Shown: positions 6,804 to 7,251 of the stretch, piece by piece
Position numbering within the stretch: the first letter of the stretch is position 1
How the letters are laid out: each line of letters begins with the position of its first letter
NCBI GenBank assembly: GCA_002298965.1
Contig: DBMN01000052.1
Coordinates: 9,672 to 16,922, forward strand
Source of the DNA: Rhizobiales bacterium UBA697
Lineage (GTDB): Bacteria; Pseudomonadota; Alphaproteobacteria; Rhizobiales; Ancalomicrobiaceae
Direction: 5' to 3'
DNA length: 7,251 nt
The notes under the pieces: model-generated
What the model was told of the DNA's origin: nothing
Databases searched by the model: none
What the model saw: the letters and a program-made list of their open reading frames with translations, nothing else
Program-made: the position numbers and the translations under genes

Positions 6804-7251
6804 CCGCGAACCTTTTCGTCACGCGCCCGAGCCCACCAGGGCGAGGGGTCTATGGACGTACCGTCTTTTCTGAATTCGACATAGAGGATCGGCTTTTCCG
6901 TGGCAGACCCGGCCCCCGTCGCCTGCCGAGGGCGGGCGCCCATCAGTCCGACCGGTTCGCCGGCCAGCACGGTTTGCCCGATCTCCACGTCGATCCGTTC
7001 CATTCCGGCAAGAACGACATGATACCCGCCGCCGCCGTTGATGATCAAGAGTTTGCCGTAGGATCGGAAGGTGCCGGCGAAGAGAACCGTGCCGTCACAC
7101 GGAGACGTGACCGCGGTGCCGGCCCGCGCCGCGATCGAAATGCCCTTGGCGGCCATGCCGGCGGTGTCGGTCTCGCCGAAACGCAGCACCGTCTCGCCGA
7201 CGATCGGCAGCGGCAGACGGCCGCGCGCCTCGCCGAGATCGGCGCCGACGG
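6800..7251 (-). CDS. envC: Murein hydrolase activator EnvC, LytM domain, 5' end missing
   Basis: This is the C-terminal 149 residues of an EnvC-type protein. In E. coli, EnvC is recruited to the division site by FtsEX and switches on the amidases AmiA and AmiB. The frame is open to the window edge, so the signal peptide and coiled-coil half lie outside. The visible part begins before ARGRLPLPIVGE and covers the whole LytM (M23) domain, with GTAVTSPCDGTVLFAG, SYGKLLIIN, GYHVVLAGM and ILYVEFRKDGTSIDPSPWW. Positions that bind zinc in active M23 peptidases are absent: AAKGISI stands where HxGxDI is expected, and ILYVEF where HLHFE is. This is as expected for a non-catalytic activator. The GTG at 7189 is internal to the domain and is not the true start. 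The stop overlaps the ctpA start by four bases. Confidence 0.93.
   Translation of the reverse strand, partial: VGADLGEARGRLPLPIVGETVLRFGETDTAGMAAKGISIAARAGTAVTSPCDGTVLFAGTFRSYGKLLIINGGGGYHVVLAGMERIDVEIGQTVLAGEPVGLMGARPRQATGAGSATEKPILYVEFRKDGTSIDPSPWWARARDEKVRG

Noticed and set aside
4893..6884. A 663-codon open frame on the + strand opposite ctpA and the deacetylase-like gene
   Set aside because: Its translation is Arg/Asp/Val/Leu-rich with no recognisable motif, it overlaps three well-supported - strand genes, and long stop-free antisense frames are expected at this G+C.
6800..7189. A complete small 129-residue LytM protein starting at GTG 7189
   Set aside because: The frame continues upstream to the window edge with residues typical of EnvC (ARGRLPLPIVGE), so this is the end of a longer protein.

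Overview
The window is about two-thirds or more G+C, gene-dense and entirely chromosomal housekeeping in character. Gene content and protein signatures point to an alphaproteobacterium, most likely of the order Hyphomicrobiales (Rhizobiales). The signs are an Obg GTPase with no long C-terminal domain that ends in WRP, the block obgE-proB-proA-nadD, and an envC-ctpA-divergent polysaccharide deacetylase block with alphaproteobacterial-type motifs. I cannot name a genus. I see no mobile element, tRNA, rRNA or CRISPR array.

Left part (1-4104, + strand): the 3' part of obgE (ribosome-assembly GTPase), a 116-base gap with inverted repeats, then proB, proA and nadD. proB-proA and proA-nadD are each joined by a one-base TGATG stop/start overlap, so these three genes are almost certainly one transcript with coupled translation. 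ProB and ProA carry out the first two steps of proline synthesis from glutamate. NadD makes the dinucleotide precursor of NAD.

Middle (4105-4162): a 58-base convergent gap containing a perfect 16-base G+C palindrome and a second imperfect hairpin, where the two transcripts meet.

Right part (7251-4163, - strand): the 3' part of envC (degenerate LytM/M23 activator of cell-wall amidases), ctpA (S41 C-terminal processing protease, start overlapping the envC stop by 4 bases), a 133-base gap holding a perfect 14-bp hairpin, and a membrane-anchored divergent polysaccharide deacetylase family protein. All three act at the envelope, and the order suggests one envC-ctpA-deacetylase-like operon for septal or cell-wall remodelling. 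EnvC has lost the usual metal ligands of its fold, and the deacetylase-like protein seems to have lost its own. CtpA keeps its full Ser-Lys-Gln catalytic set.

The main points for a second look are: (i) the envelope block faces nadD head-on, whereas in relatives I remember it follows nadD, rsfS and rlmH on the same strand, which suggests a local inversion; (ii) the missing catalytic-type residues of the deacetylase-like protein; (iii) the strong hairpin between ctpA and that gene; and (iv) the repeated GCGAAA half-sites upstream of proB. I found no convincing wholly new system. Most of the window is ordinary core genome.
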